NCBI GenBank assembly: GCA_030248295.1
Contig: JASANH010000895.1
Span: forward strand, 186,001-250,000
Direction of reading: 5' to 3'
DNA: 64,000 nucleotides
Source of the DNA: Mesodorylaimus sp. YZB2_4
Lineage: Eukaryota; Nematoda; Enoplea; Dorylaimida; Dorylaimidae
Shown here: one piece after another, positions 11,678 to 23,400 of the stretch
How the letters are laid out: each line of letters opens with the position of its first letter
Position numbering within the stretch: position 1 is the stretch's first letter
Notes under the pieces: model-generated
What the model saw: only the letters and a program-made list of their open reading frames with translations
Database searches by the model: none
Told to the model about the DNA's origin: nothing
Translations under genes and position numbers: made by a program

Positions 11678-14063
11678 ATGGCTGGGTTGGGTCAGAATCC
11701 GTTCGGAGATCCTGTGAATAATCCGTTTTCGGTAAGAATGTATACTGGATTGGTGCTGACATATGTATTGATGAGTCCTCGTAATAGTCACATTGTTGTC
11801 CAAGTTTAGCTGTCCGCGATCGATGTGAACTGCACGGTGCTTACTGACTGTTTCTGCACGGAGTGGGCCCTGCATCTGCAATAGGTGATCCGTGAACCAT
11901 TAGGTACTGTAATGAGGGTCTAATCCACCGTAGAATAAATACTGTACGTAAATTGGCGTACATACCTAATAAGGTGTACCAACCAGTAAAGCTACCCGTT
12001 TTAGGATCCTAGCGTGCAGCAAGCTGCTCGCGTTCACCAAGCACCCGATAATGGTTTTAACCCGTTTGCCGCCGAGGATGTTAACCGACCGCGTCCCGTG
12101 CAGCAGGTTAGCTCCGATTTGCTTGCGCTATAGATTATGATATGCGTTCGTTTGTCTTACTTGTTAGTTACTTGCTTTGTTTGAACAATTGTGTGCGTCT
12201 GTGAACAGAGATCTGTCAGTATTAATATTTGTAGGTTCGAGGTGCAAGCAATCCTCCAGCGGAGCAACCCCCGCCAGCTTATACGGGCTCAGCGACCAAT
12301 GCTCCCACGCACCAACAGCTTCTGCGACAACAAGAGGTATTTTGTTGATCCAGTTGATTAAGGTACTTTCACATATTTATGCATTTCAGGAGCTCGAGCG
12401 CAAGGCGCAGGAGATCCGGCGCCGTGAAGAGGAATTGAACCGTTTAGGAACTGCTGGAAATGGTATGTACTGCACGTTATGCGTACTGCTTTAAGTCAGA
12501 ACTCCTAATCCGGTGTGCAACGGCAGCAATGACAGCAATGACCCAAGAACCTGCCGTCGCTAGTCGCTTTTCTCTGACGGTGAGAGCTACTGAAATCGAC
12601 TGTTGATGAATGTAGCTCGTGATGATCCAGCTGTTGTCCTTTTGCATTCTGTTGTAAATTACATGCGCTGATCGTGGCTGGCTGCACCTCTTTTTATCGT
12701 TACAGGCCGCACGCAGAACTGGCCGCCGTTGCCGACCTGGTGCCCAGTGCAACCATGCTTTTATCAAGACATTAACGTCGAGATTCCACCAGAGTTCCAG
12801 CGAATCGTCCGTTATGGATACTACTTGTGGTTGTGTAAGTATTTGTGCTTCATTCGGATTTGCTCTTGCCACTTTAGTTGTTTTCAGTGTACGTCGTGGT
12901 CTTGTTCTTCAATGTTCTGGCTTCGTTGGCCTATTTCATTACGAGTGGTGCTGGTATTCAGTTCGGTGTCAGCATCCTGCAGTTGGCCTTGTTCACGCCG
13001 TGCTCTTTCCTTCTGTGGTTTCGTCCTCTCTACAAGGCCTTTCGGTAAGGACTATACTCGGATTTGTTTTGCTGAGATTCGGGGATGGTTTGATTTTCAG
13101 GAGCGATAGTTCCGTGAATTTTATGGTCTTCTTCTTCGTCATTTTCATCCAGCTGGTCTTCATCACTGTGCAAGCCTTAGGCTTGGAAAGTTTTGGAACT
13201 TGGTGAGTGTGGCTTGGTGCTGGGGAATATTGTCCTGTAAGACGGAGAGTTGCATGTGACTGATAGGGTTCTTCGCGTGGGAGTCATAGCACCAGTGGGT
13301 GAGAAGGGAGAGCCTTCCCATCGGTGCTCTGATTGGCGCCCGTCCCGCGGCGGTACCGGTCTATTGTCATAGGGGTCAGGGGGAGGTGACTGTGAGGTGG
13401 CAACCCTGCTCTCTTTTATATATCCAAAGGGAGGTAAACGGGCACAGGGGTCCCTATGGGATGTGCTCCTGCCCATCGGAAGGACGGGCCCCATCCTTCT
13501 ACGCCCATGCGTGACCTTGTTCGGTCAGTCAGAACTCCTGATCTGGTGTGCAAAGGCAGCAATGACCTAAGAACCTGCCGTCGCTGGTCACTTCTCTCTG
13601 AGAGCAGACTTGCTAAATCCTTATCAGGGTTGTTAACCATAACAATACGCGACCACTGCCTTAACCAGCTGACGATGAGCCACGCAGTTCCTCCTAACCG
13701 ACTTATGCTTTCAGCGGCTGGATCAACACCATGAAGGAATTTTCGTCCCACCAGATTGCGGCCGGGATTGTCATGCTGATCGCGGCCATCGGGTTCACGT
13801 TCTGTGGTCTTGGAATGTTGCTGCTTCTGTTCCGCGTAAGTGGCTAGTACTGTACGTCCTGGTCATCCCTGGCAACCAGCATTCCTCTTCAGGTGCATCG
13901 GCTGTATCGCGGCACGGGGGCCAGTGTAGCCCGTGCTCAGCAAGAGTTCTCGCATGGCGTCTTCACCAACCAGCACGTCCAGCAAGCCGCTGCGGGCGTG
14001 GCCACGGCCGCGGTCAGGTCGCAGTTCAGTGGCCAACAGGATGCAAATGCCCGCCGGTTCTAA
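11678..14063 (+). CDS. SCAMP: Secretory carrier-associated membrane protein
   Basis: SCAMPs are four-helix membrane proteins of the recycling and exocytic pathway. Exons: 11678-11731, 12005-12106, 12235-12336, 12390-12462, 12706-12834, 12888-13044, 13101-13202, 13715-13835 and 13893-14063, giving 336 residues (family about 340). Three NPF motifs stand in the N-terminal tail (QNPFGD, NNPFS, FNPFA), binding sites for EH-domain proteins. A charged heptad-like coiled coil ([19 protein letters not shown]) follows, then [19 protein letters not shown] and four hydrophobic helices. The conserved cytoplasmic E peptide between helices 2 and 3 appears as [16 protein letters not shown] at 14339-14344 is a likely poly(A) signal. 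Introns 4 and 7 carry copies of one repeat. Confidence 0.95.
12494..12577 (+). repeat. Intronic repeat, copy 1 (SCAMP intron 4)
   Basis: This stretch of about 84 bp begins AGTCAGAACTCCTAATCCGG, contains GGCAGCAATGAC and AAGAACCTGCCGTCGCT, and ends TTTTCTCTGA. It recurs in intron 7 of the same gene at 13527-13602. Copy 1 has an extra 9-bp AGCAATGAC duplication. Confidence 0.8.
13527..13602 (+). repeat. Intronic repeat, copy 2 (SCAMP intron 7)
   Basis: This is the second copy of the repeat at 12494-12577, in the same orientation. It differs at a handful of positions plus the 9-bp duplication. Its presence in two introns of one gene points to a mobile short element or local duplication. Confidence 0.8.
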
Positions 14064-14338
14064 AGTTTGGTGCTGCTGGGGTAACCTGTCGCACACTCGG
14101 TGGTCAATGGTTTCCATTTGCGGTCTGCTAACTTATTCGCCTTCTGTGATAACCTTTGTAAGCCTACTCTCGGGATTCGCGTGCCTATTCCTTGCTCTTT
14201 TTGTGCCTTCCATGCAATTCGAAGCTTGCTCACTGGATAGGCCTAATACGACATAATTTACTACTGGCACTGAGGCGTCAAATGAGTCTATTCATAATTA
14301 CCATATGACTCCAGTCAAAAAAATCCATAGTGTAGAAA

Positions 14339-14344
14339 AATAAA
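14339..14344 (+). terminator. Poly(A) signal of SCAMP
   Basis: AATAAA lies 276 bp downstream of the SCAMP stop codon and about 200 bp before the convergent SPOP-like stop codon. Confidence 0.5.
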
Positions 14345-14539
14345 CTACATAAAACGCCGACGAAATGCACTCACTCAGTGACGAGGCTACAATCTAAGAC
14401 AAGTTGAGTACTAGCTTATGTGTCACAGACGAACGCATGCATAGCCATGTCCAAATTAGTCCATCAAAAAAAGCCATAAGCTCAAAAATGGCATGAAAGT
14501 ACAGCGACCAAAATACATAAAAAATATACAAAATCACCT

Positions 14540-16218
14540 TCATTCGATTCGAGGACGTTTAGGATCTGGCGGTGAGTCACCAACGGCCAAGTCGAGTAAA
14601 TATTCCAATACTTCGTTGGCCAGAGCGGGTTGTTTATCTTTCAACTGCGTCCAAGTTTGAGAATTGGTTACTTCTTTGCGAAAATTGGCCACGTATGACA
14701 TTGACACTTGCTTGAGACTATCGGAGCGATACAGATCAGCCAAGATCAACATTCCGCAGACGTTTTCTTTGGTCACTTTGGCAATTAATTGTTCTTCGCA
14801 GTAACTTTTCAAGTAAGTTAGATTGTACTTATCGGCCAGTCCCAACAATTCTTCAGGACGACAATCGGAAGACGAACAGCAGCCAGTGTAGATATATTCC
14901 AGCATTGCACTGATGGCGTCCGAGCCGAAATCGCTGATTCGTAATGTACTGCGTTCTGACTCGATGGTATCACTGTGCTCGAACATGGCACGGAAAACGT
15001 CGCTATGGGCCGCCAAAATGCACTTATGCACAGCGAATTCTCGTGCATCTTCCTCAGCCACCACTTTGTAATCTGATGTCGAAGCACCGTCCTCGCGAAG
15101 CAAACGAAGCATATTGTTGACGTAGGTCTTCGAAACGGAAGTAAGATCTTTTTCCGATATGGGAGCCACACGTTGGGCTTGACTGCGCATTCTGAAAAAG
15201 AAAGACCGAGCAGTTAATTGTTGATCTCACCAAGCAGCAACAGAACAAATCCTTACTTGCACGGATCCGGAAGCACTTCGATTTGACAATGCACGAGCAG
15301 AGAACCATCGTTTCGCAAAGAATTGACTACCTTGGGACGCGGAATATTACGCAAACCCCAAGAATGACCACCTTTCGGTGGTTTGGCATGAAAATCGCCA
15401 ACGTTGACGTTCGTAAATTTGACTTGGCCGTGATCGTCCAAGAAATGAAATTTGTACTCAGCAGTAATCAATAATTCACGATTCGGCACCGTAGCTGTCA
15501 TTTTCAAGAATAATCTGAAAGAGCATGCGTAATCGCAGTTGAAATAAAATAAGAGTAAAGTTGTATGGACCAAGGTGTCGGGCACATGACAGGAAGGGAC
15601 TGGGAAAGCAAGCGGGTTCTTCCGTAGTTACGGGCAAAGTGCCCGGCCTCGTTCCTGGCAACATTTCCGTGCGGCGAGAAACATGCCCGCCTCGATGAAT
15701 GTTTAGCGGCATTTATCCGATGCAAAACAACCTGCCATCTCCATCAGCAGCGATTCTGCCCATGGAGCGGATCGAATAAACCGGATTCGTACCACACATG
15801 CTTCGATGATCACTAACACATGGGGGCATCGAAGCTCATCCGAGCGATCATCGATATCATCGACAGGAAGAGGAGGAAAAGGAGCCGGGGGAATGAGAGA
15901 CCTTGCGGTTTTCTGAGCCTGCTTAGTCGACAATCTTCAAACAGGCGAAACAAAAACAGTATAAATTACTTACGAAACGAATCCATTGTTCTCATCTCTT
16001 TTTCCTGCGGGATACAAGCACAATTGCCAGGTAACGTCGGGAAGCAGAGGATGCCGGAAAACGTGACTTCGCAAGCAATGACCAGGTTTGCATAATTTTA
16101 ATAAAGGGCTGAAGTTATCGATGGTCCAATCTTGAGTCAAGCGAATGGGTTCTACTTTGGTTGAGCAAAAATTGGAGCGAGCACACGCCGGAGTCCCGTC
16201 CGAAGCTGCGGTGGTCAT
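14540..16218 (-). CDS. SPOP: SPOP-like MATH-BTB Cullin-3 adaptor
   Basis: Proteins of this type select substrates through MATH and recruit Cullin-3 through BTB for ubiquitination. Exons (minus strand): 15974-16218, 15257-15514 and 14540-15191, giving 384 residues (human SPOP 374). A MATH domain spans about residues 30-160 (start LTQDWTIDNFSPL; second half AEYKFHFLDDHGQ and GHSWGLRNIPR). The BTB fold follows, with FAVHKCILAAHSDVFRAMFE, ISAMLEYIYTG and LGLADKYNLTYLKSYCEEQL, then a BACK-like helix set. The tail PDPKRPRIE resembles the basic nuclear signal at the end of SPOP. The MATH substrate groove is more diverged than the BTB part, so it may be a lineage-specific SPOP paralogue. Confidence 0.9.
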
Positions 16219-18080
16219 ACTCGAATCCTTTTTTGAAAGAATGAAAGTTTTTACGATGGCGATACAGAATCACGATGACAAAAATCACGAATCAATGACG
16301 TCGATAGACCACTCAACCGTCCTTGAATCGAGGGAAAAATAAATACACTAAAAATAAGCACGACCACGAAGACATGCACGAAGCGAAGATCCGCACACAC
16401 TAAGGTAAATATGAGTTTCAGGTTGTGAGTTTCGCACTTGCTGTCTGCAAGCACCGGGAATCACCCTTCTAGTTATTTAAAAACACACGTGGGTGTATGC
16501 TATGAAAACGCTAATGAAATAACAGTTTTCTTAGCTTGGAATGAATGAGAATTCTGAAATGAGCGACTTCAGCATACCTGACGTAATTTCATGGTTTTGT
16601 GGAATCTCAAATTCGCAAAAACATGAATTTGTTGGTCAATTGCTCAACGTCTGTTCGACATCATTTCAGGCGGAATTGCAGGTAGGCGTGGTGTGGGTCT
16701 GAAACATGAAATCAGGCAGTACATTAGGCGTGATACGAAATTTTGCAACTTTTGCGTGTAATCTTTCAACTTTCAAGCCAGTGCTGCCCAGCTCCATGAC
16801 AGCCCCGTGAGCAACTGTGGGTGTTAAATGGTACATCACCAAATACAGTCGAAATCGCAACCGCTGAGAATGCCAAATAAAGTTGCATTTATCCGAAAAT
16901 TAAGTCGGCGAATCGAAACTTGCTGCCATTAATCCGAGAGGTGTAGTAACCTAGTTCGGCTGTGTGGGGCTTGACGGTGGAACTGACTGAGCCGTGAGAG
17001 GCATCCCTCTGTAGTTCAGCATCGGTGCACGATCTGTGCTTCGCAGTTGAACTCATACAATACAATCGACCCAAGGCCTGGATCCTAATCCCGATCGTAT
17101 CCGGCCGATCCGCTTCAGGAAATAAAAAATTGGTGGGGATGGCGTGTTTGGCACTGATCGTGAGTCCTCACCAACCTGCCCTGTTTTCCCGCTGTAACTC
17201 TCTGTCAGTCCACTCCAAAGGACACGGAAGAGCTCACCTGCGCATAAAGCGGGATTTAATGCTGATTTGAGAGAAAACCGGGATTTCCTCATTATATTAT
17301 GCCACATCTTATCATTTTCCAGCAGATAAAGGGCGAAAAATTTTAGTTGCCGGTCCGACCGATCGAGCGGTCGTATCGGATCCACCCCCTGGATCGGCGG
17401 ATTGGTGGATCAGTCGATGCTGGCTGTAGTTGTGGCCACTTTCAAACCCTTCCTGACGACTAATCGTTCCAAGCGTTCGTTCGGTATCGCAGTTTATCCG
17501 GACCAGATCGAGATTCAGTCAATCCTAGTCGGGATCGGGCCTAATTCTGCAAATATAGGGGTCTTCAGGAGCTTGTACAGTGATCTGAAGTACCAAGTCT
17601 TATCTGAATTTATGGTACTAGCAAGATTACACCAGCAAGCTGATCGTGAGGGTACAAGCAAGGTTATAGGAAAATCGCCTACGACCTACACGTAGTCAAC
17701 TCGACGGCATTCAAGACACCCCTCAGTGCAAAGCAGCATTGCCTCAACCAGCCGTTCGGCTGTAATATCTAAGCTCCCCTTGTTTTGGATTAGAAGACTT
17801 GTACTTCTTGACCTGGGAAGATTTGGCGCAAAGTGTGGCAAGCAATCTCAAGCCTCTGTTATCGAATCATCTACTTTGCCGTGATGATGGTGCCGTTCCG
17901 CGACTTTTTTGACCCCCTTCATCCATCCGCAGTCTACACAAGACGTGATCTGTTTCCGCTAGTTTCTCCGCCCACATACTAGATGGCACAGTCAAAACGT
18001 GGCTTCGGTTTTTTTTTAGAATGCCGACTCATTTTAATCGGGATCCCGAACGAATTGTGCATCTCACATAATACATTTTT
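16219..18080. other. Intergenic region, nothing recognised
   Basis: This stretch between the divergent SPOP-like and FBXW2-like genes must hold both promoters. Open frames such as 17402-17695 (+) have no recognisable domain, no clear splice context and no conservation that I can name. Confidence 0.5.
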
Positions 18081-18085
18081 AGACC

Positions 18086-20213
18086 ATGCTATCTCAAGCT
18101 CAGAAGCGAGATTTCATTTCGAATTTGCCCATGGATGTTGTCAGCGTTATTTTTGACAACTTAGGTATGGCTCATTATTTATAGGTTGCTCTGTTACCTT
18201 ATATATTCTGACCTGTTTAAGATATTTGCGACCTCGTTTCTATACAACTGGTCTGCAAACGATGGCATCAGGTGCTGAATACACATCGCCCCTTTTACCA
18301 AGTGGTGTGCGAACGATTGGATGTGACCCCGTCACAATACAGTAAGTGATGTGAATGTCAAGCTGGTGTCATGTGCGCCATTGGGAGTGACAAGCATCGG
18401 CCGTCCCACCCATCTGGCCATATCGGTTTGGGAGGAACTGACCTTAGCTGTGGGTCTGCTGGATCAGAATTTTGAATTCCCGCCGAAACATCTTTCTCTG
18501 TGGGCTTAAAAATATCCTTTAACCCCTCCCCTCCTCTGACTGCGGGTGTCCTTTATCAACGAAAGAAAACAAATGAGCAGGCGCAATTTTGAATGGCAAG
18601 CAATGTCAAGTCAGGTCAGCTTGGTTCTGGATCGGCTCGGCTCAGTAGCCTCACACCCAGGTCGGTCGATGCTGGATTGAAACTTGATCGATGCACATGA
18701 GCAGAGAGGGCTGCCCTGAATGAGTACCTCATCGCCGGAATATTGCACCCTGCAGGAGACTCCTAACCCACCAGGCCACCAGATTAGGCGGCTATCTCTC
18801 ACTCCAGCGAGTGATCGAGTCGATTCTTGTGTTATGTGTCCCTTCACCCGCCAGTGTGCATAAGCGTTCGGCGAACAGGAAGAGGAGATTGCCGCGGGTG
18901 TACGAATTTTATTTAATGCAATGCACATTGTTTGCAGATTCGCCAGCGCAAGCTATGGGTGTTTGCCAAGCAACAATCAGAAAGAATAGGAGAGACCATT
19001 GGTTCCATATATGGCGGATGGGGCCGCAGCAGGAAGGGCTTGTGTTTTATGCCTTCGAGTATGCGAGTGTCGGCGACAAGGGTTTAATAATTACAGGTAT
19101 GCTGGCTCCTTATTTTAAGTACTGTAGCTTGTGCGAACCAGGCGAAGTGATAAACATTCGCCTAACTTGTGTTTGGTTTCAGCAAATGGACTTCATCAAT
19201 CTGTTCCAGCAGTGATCAATATTTACGAGGTGAATGGCCACACAGTCAGCTTGACAGAATTTACGTTCTCCCCGCAAAATGAGGTATCATTGATCAAGTT
19301 TTTTGCCCCGGATGCAATAGTGTGCGGGACTTTTATTGGGAAACTGGAACGATGGAACATGGCCGCAGAGTTGGTCACGTCGTATTGGCAGCATGGAGGC
19401 ATGGTAGCTTCCGTGGATGGGAACAGAGAACGAGATATTTTATTCAGTGGTAGTGCCGATCGTGCGGTCAATTGCTGGCGATTTTCAACCGGAGAATTGC
19501 TTTCTGTGCGCACATTCGATGGTTGGGTTACAGAAGTCAAGTTGAAAGCAGTCACCAGCCACACGGCTCCTTTATTTCTAGCCGTCTTATGGAAACCGGA
19601 ACCACATGGTAATATGCTGCGTCTGTCCATGACCATATTTTCTTATTCGGACAGCGATCGTCGATTCACATCTTTGTACACCCTGTTGTGTGCCCCTGGT
19701 GATGTCAGTGGGTGTTGCCAAGGTATCTTAGCCTTGGAAGATGGTTTTCGATTCGTGCGTCTGGGGGCGAATGAGTGGCCTCGTGTCCATACATGTCACT
19801 ATGTACGCGTGTCAGACACTGGCCAGGTGCAAAGTGACTCCGAGCCCATTAGTGTCTCTGACAACGGCGGTGTGTACCGACTGCTTGGAATTGGTAAAAA
19901 GTATTGTGTGGTCGTGGTGGACGAATACGAAGAGGACTTGTATCTGATGGTGCTGAGCAGAACGGGTGGTGCATGGAAACCATACAAATCTATTCGCCGC
20001 ATAACTGATTACCCTGTTGCGACGTATTGCATGGGCGACTGCAGGTGGTTGGATGGCTTTGAACCCGACAATACCAGCGGATTAGCTGTCGTTACGCGTA
20101 ATAGGCGTGGTTTAGTGTGTGGCTTTTGGTGGTATGCATCTCCAATATCCAACATTAACATGATGCTGGATTCGGAAGTCGATCCGTGGATTGATCTTAC
20201 TCAATTTTTCTGA
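18086..20213 (+). CDS. FBXW2: F-box/WD40 protein, FBXW2-like
   Basis: This is a likely substrate receptor of an SCF ubiquitin ligase. Exons: 18086-18164, 18222-18341, 18938-19096 and 19183-20213, giving 462 residues (human FBXW2 454). The F-box lies at about residues 9-50 (ISNLPMDVVSVIFDNLD, then LVSIQLVCKRWHQVL). The WD40 part is degenerate, but its best repeat is FSGSADRAVNCWRFSTGELL followed by GWVTEVKLK, which matches the FBXW2 pattern SGSADFTVKVW...EWVTKV. The C-terminal segment CRWLDGFEPDNTSGLAVVT parallels the FBXW2 ending ASWLNGLDGHNDTGLVFAT. ATG 18086 follows an acceptor-like TTTTTAG by 3 bp. AATAAA lies at 20442, and the BRD7/9 gene begins 18 bp after it. Confidence 0.85.
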
Positions 20214-20441
20214 GGCTTTTAATATGATACTGATGATGATGTTGGATGTAATGAATTTTTGCTGCAGGGCAAATGTGGATTCCGTGCATGTTGCAAATGT
20301 TGTTGGTTAAAGAAATTCCGTGTGTGTCGTTGAGTAATTCTGTTAGCCGTGGTTTTGTAACTACAGTAACCCATAACCGGATGCATAAGGAGCAAATTGA
20401 CTTTAAATTGAATTGAATTGGAGCAAAATGTTTGTTGTTGG

Positions 20442-20447
20442 AATAAA
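20442..20447 (+). terminator. Poly(A) signal of the FBXW2-like gene
   Basis: AATAAA at 229 bp after the FBXW2-like stop. It is 14 bp before a TACTAAG acceptor-like site (AG at 20461-20462) and 18 bp before the ATG of the next gene, so the two transcripts would abut. Confidence 0.6.
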
Positions 20448-20464
20448 AGTTTGATTACTAAGAC

Positions 20465-23400
20465 ATGGGCGATAATCAGGAGGGCGTCTCGCCATTTGTC
20501 GTACCGAAATTGTGCATCAAACGAGTTCCAATGCAACCGCAGGAATCGCAAAAAAAACAAAAATTGCCGGTTGTCGAAGCGGACGGTCGTTCTTTAGAAG
20601 CAGGTGAGAGTCTTATTGAAGAGGAATAAAATAATTCTGACGAAGGAGTAGGAAAATATGAAATTTTATATTTTGTAGGACCGTCTGAACGATCTGAACC
20701 GAGCAGTGGGGGCGGTGGATTGAAATTAGTTCTTCGCGTTCCCAAAGATTACGAGACCCCAGCTTCGGACTCTACATTTGATACCAGCGAGGACAATGGG
20801 GACGACGGACAATCATCGGTAAGCTAACAGGCGGGGTCCAGATAGGACTTTGCCCTCGTTTTGTGGTTTGTAAGATGGAAGAAAGGGCCTGGCAAATAGG
20901 CAGCAGGAGCAAATGAACCGTTTTGTCTTGATTGTTTTAACTGACAAGTTATCGTTTTCGAATGGGAAAAACAGACAATTCAAAACAACGCTTTGCAATT
21001 TAGGAACGCGATTCGGAGGCATCAAAGGATGGTCAAAGTTGCGACGATTCAGTCAAACTGTCTTCATTTCTTCCCTCAAATACCAATATGCCCAGGACAA
21101 GCTTGGAGCTGCTGGAACCTGAGTCAGCACGATCGTCGTCGCCTGCCCTCGAGGAGGAAGCCAATGCAGACGAGTCAGCGGCGAGTCCTAAACGTCGCCG
21201 TCGAAAGAAACGTTTCCGATTTAGCGTGCCTGCACAAAAGACCAAAACTAAATTGTTAAAAGTAAATTGGGATCACATTTTAAATTTTAATCGAATCGAA
21301 AGTTTTTCAATTGAATTTTGTCCTTAAGGCCGAAGCCGCTGAGGCAACACCCTCTGAAACGTCCACGCCACCTTATCGTCCAAGACGGTCTGAGCTTAAG
21401 AAAAAAGATATCAAAAAGGAAGAGATTGCAGTCGAAGAGAACATTGCGCCCATCGACCCGTCAGTTGCGATCGTTGATATCACGACCATTGAGCAAGGAA
21501 TTCGATTCCCATCCCCGCCTCCTCAAATCGTCGCTTCTTTCTCGCCGCTACAACTTTTATTGGATCATCTGCTACGTGGTTTCTTAAAGTATGTCTTTCA
21601 TCTTCATTATTTTCCTGTCCAGATGGTCTATTTTTCTAGGAAAGATCCCGAGCATTATTTTTCATTCCCAGTCACCGAGGAGATCGCGCCTAACTATTCG
21701 AATATTATTTCAAAGCCGATGGACTTTTCGACTATTCGAAAGAAAATCGATGAGGGCGAATACGAAAATTTGCGTCAGTTCAAGGTTGGTGTGGTGTTGG
21801 TGAAGGGGACATTGGGGCTTGTGGGTGTATCGTCTCGTAATAACCTCCCCGCGGGGTCTGCGCGAAATGTGCAGCCAGACTCGCACGTAATGCGTGAAAA
21901 GCACGGGTCTCCAAGGGGCTCCTTCTAGTTGGCAAGGCCAGCTGTACTGTAATGTGCCCACAAGCCAGGGCAGATCAGGGTAAGCTTTGACTGGACTGGA
22001 TCATAAGGCAATAAAAAGCGAGTGGGCTCAAGTAAGAGACGGGGATTATTTTGTTATCTTACTGTCAAATAATTCTCATGGTCGTTCTTAAAAAATAACT
22101 ATCCTGGATGATTTTCAAGGAAATGTGAAAACACTTAGGTTGTATTAAAAAACGGTACCAATATGATTGATTAGTGCGTCTTTATCTACCACGCATTCTC
22201 TCTGAATCAGATTAGAGAATGGCGGAGTGCTGTATGTTTTGATTTACAGACGTGAACGTCGTTTATAGGAAGATATCGACCTGATTTCGTCCAATGCGAT
22301 GACGTATAACCAAAAGAACACAATCTATCATATGGCTGCTAGGAAACTGCAGGATGTGGCGGAGTATATGTTCAGCAAGGTAAGCGGATCGCTAGTGTTC
22401 TGTATGAGATGCCTTGTTTGCCGTCCGTGCGCACGCGCGAGAGAAATAGGCAATATTTTTCTTCTTTCAGGAAAAACTGAATGCAGCTCGAAAAATAATT
22501 CCACAGCTGTATAAACTGACGCCAGAAGAATTGTGCATTTCTTTAGCGGAACTGGATAAGAAAGCGCAAGCAAAGAAGGCGAAATTGGGGTGAGTGATTG
22601 ACCGATTGACTGTGCCTCACTAAAAAGACTTGTCTGCCCTTACCAAGTGGCACGAGTTGCTGAAACGTTGCAATGCAATCTTACAAGGAATGCTATCCCA
22701 CTGTTAAGGCTTTCCCGGGATCGAGACAGGGGTCAAATGAAGGCTGTGTGCAAAGGGAAACGATCTTAAAATTTTGACGGCCGGACGAGGTTCTTATTAA
22801 GCGTGGAAGGTGGTCAAAGTGACTGGCCGATTGTGAATTTTTTCATTTTTTATAGATATCTCAACGCAGGCTGCCTCATTTGCTTGCTCAAACTTCTATA
22901 TCGGCTTTAAACATGTAATTTAGGCATCATGCGTTAAGATATCTGCAGTGTATAATTTATACTTGTGAAAGAACCACACACTATTGCAAGTGGTATCGTG
23001 TTCCTCATCCGTATGGCCTGCATGATAGGTTGTGAATGTTCATATCTCCGCCGCGCAGTTCGTTTTTCAGCTGCTTATTAGGTGTGTTATGCAATCGACA
23101 GGTTAGTAGGACCTACACTGGAGTAGAGTAGGAAATCGTAAAAGTGCAGGCCATCAGTAATCGAAGCGGGAATGGTAGCAGTGTCTTGGTTAATGGCCCT
23201 GCCTGTTACTAAGGCTGAAACGGTTTTAGGTATTATTCCTGCATCGTCGATGATATGTCTCCGGAAGAAGTGGTAGAGCAGGCACGAAGCGCGGCCGAAG
23301 CTGCGAGGAAGAAATTAAAAGCAAAGCATCCGAATATTCAAGTAAGGATTTTTGGCGTATTGGAGGTAGGAAGATGTGTTTCAGTGCTATTTTAGGTCAT

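Noticed and set aside
17402-17695. 97-codon plus-strand frame between SPOP-like and FBXW2-like genes
   Set aside because: No similarity recognised and no supporting splice or promoter signals.
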